64,000 bases of DNA from G963662675 sp963676845 (lineage in GTDB: Bacteria > Bacteroidota > Bacteroidia > Bacteroidales > Prolixibacteraceae). Every line of letters starts with the position of its first letter. Within the stretch, counting starts at the first letter, position 1. A model generated the notes under the pieces. It saw only the letters and a list, made by a program, of their open reading frames with translations, ran no database searches and was not told the DNA's origin. The stretch is taken from assembly GCA_963676845.2 (NCBI GenBank), contig CAXXKK010000030.1, positions 66,865 through 130,864 of the forward strand, in the 5' to 3' direction. The position numbers and the translations under genes were made by a program. Positions 63,669-64,000 of this stretch are shown one piece after another.

Positions 63669-64000
63669 TTATCTGAGTATGGATTTTGTAGAAATAACAG
63701 GCATGTTTTGCAGATTGAAGAAGGCATTTATCAGGCCGAACATGGAATAATTACTGATATCATTTTCTCTGATTTGTTGTTCATGAATGAGTCCTTTACT
63801 CAATAAATATTGCCGTTGTGTGCCTAGAAGTAAAGGACTGTTTGGTGTAATCCATTTTTCGCCGTTCCAGAATATCAGGTTGGCAATGGAGCAGTCGGTA
63901 ACGAGTCCGTTTTTTATAATGATTACTTCATCGGCATTTTCTTTTTGAGCAAAAAGTTCATTCAGGATTGTGCGATCTGCATATTTTAGATGATAGTCAA
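63669..64000 (-). CDS. aminotransferase class IV, PabC-like (partial, 5' end off the window)
   Basis: I translated the minus strand from 63998 to the stop at 63669 (110 codons). It reads DYHLKYADRTILNELFAQKE, then IIIKNGLVTDCSIANLIFWN, WITPNSPLLLGTQRQYLL and LINAFFNL. These match the C-terminal half of class IV PLP aminotransferases such as aminodeoxychorismate lyase in folate synthesis. The N-terminal lysine region is outside the window. Confidence 0.8.
   Translation of the reverse strand, partial: DYHLKYADRTILNELFAQKENADEVIIIKNGLVTDCSIANLIFWNGEKWITPNSPLLLGTQRQYLLSKGLIHEQQIRENDISNYSMFGLINAFFNLQNMPVISTKSILR

Noticed and set aside
1..64000. tRNA genes, CRISPR arrays, insertion sequences or prophage
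   Set aside because: I saw no tRNA arm consensus, regularly spaced repeats, transposases or integrases in the window.

Overview
The window comes from a low-to-moderate GC Bacteroidota chromosome, most likely Bacteroidales/Marinilabiliales-type. The signs are promoters matching the Bacteroidota -7 element TAnnTTTG ahead of many genes, a gliding-motility/T9SS type B C-terminal domain protein, a Porin_10-type outer-membrane protein, the DUF4290-murA pair, a CBS-less KdsD, a second EF-G paralog with a degenerate G domain, and Bacteroidota-type ParE/ParC. I saw no tRNA, rRNA, insertion sequence, prophage or CRISPR array. Layout: (1) 1-4070, minus strand: a molybdenum-cofactor operon (MobB-like, moeA, moaA, moaC, MOSC-Mog fusion running off the left edge). 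It lies behind a leader that looks like a Moco riboswitch followed by an intrinsic terminator abutting the first start codon. (2) 4256-11185, minus: yicC-gmk-nadD, mnmA, and a porin with an MltF-like lytic transglycosylase. (3) 11379-17168, plus: parE-parC-aroK-walJ. (4) 17197-18290, minus: a small membrane protein and a cold-shock protein/RRM protein pair. (5) 18447-22260, minus: an ArsR-family regulator, an outer-membrane barrel and a complete NitT/TauT-like ABC importer, with a 12-bp perfect inverted repeat just before the transport genes. (6) 22359-32559: lysC, an isochorismatase-fold hydrolase, kdsD, sucCD, a TlpA-like thioredoxin, murA, DUF4290 and a UvrD/PcrA helicase. (7) 32754-40091: a T9SS cargo-like protein, the EF-G paralog, and a C39-peptidase ABC exporter with its HlyD-type adaptor. 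(8) 40221-57492, plus: the complete merged str-S10-spc-alpha cluster from rpsL to rplQ, lacking tuf and map. (9) 57497-64000: a stand-alone receiver protein, EttA, two membrane proteins, hisS, an acidic-tailed protein and a partial PabC-like aminotransferase. A cross-cutting feature is single-base indels, almost all in homopolymer runs, that break five conserved housekeeping genes: moeA, yicC, parE, parC (nine times within about 600 bases) and hisS. In each case correcting the run restores a full-length family member, so these look like base-calling or assembly errors rather than decay. The most interesting biology is the apparent Moco riboswitch operon, the palindrome-controlled ArsR/OM-barrel/ABC system of unknown substrate, and the EF-G paralog that has lost the catalytic histidine.
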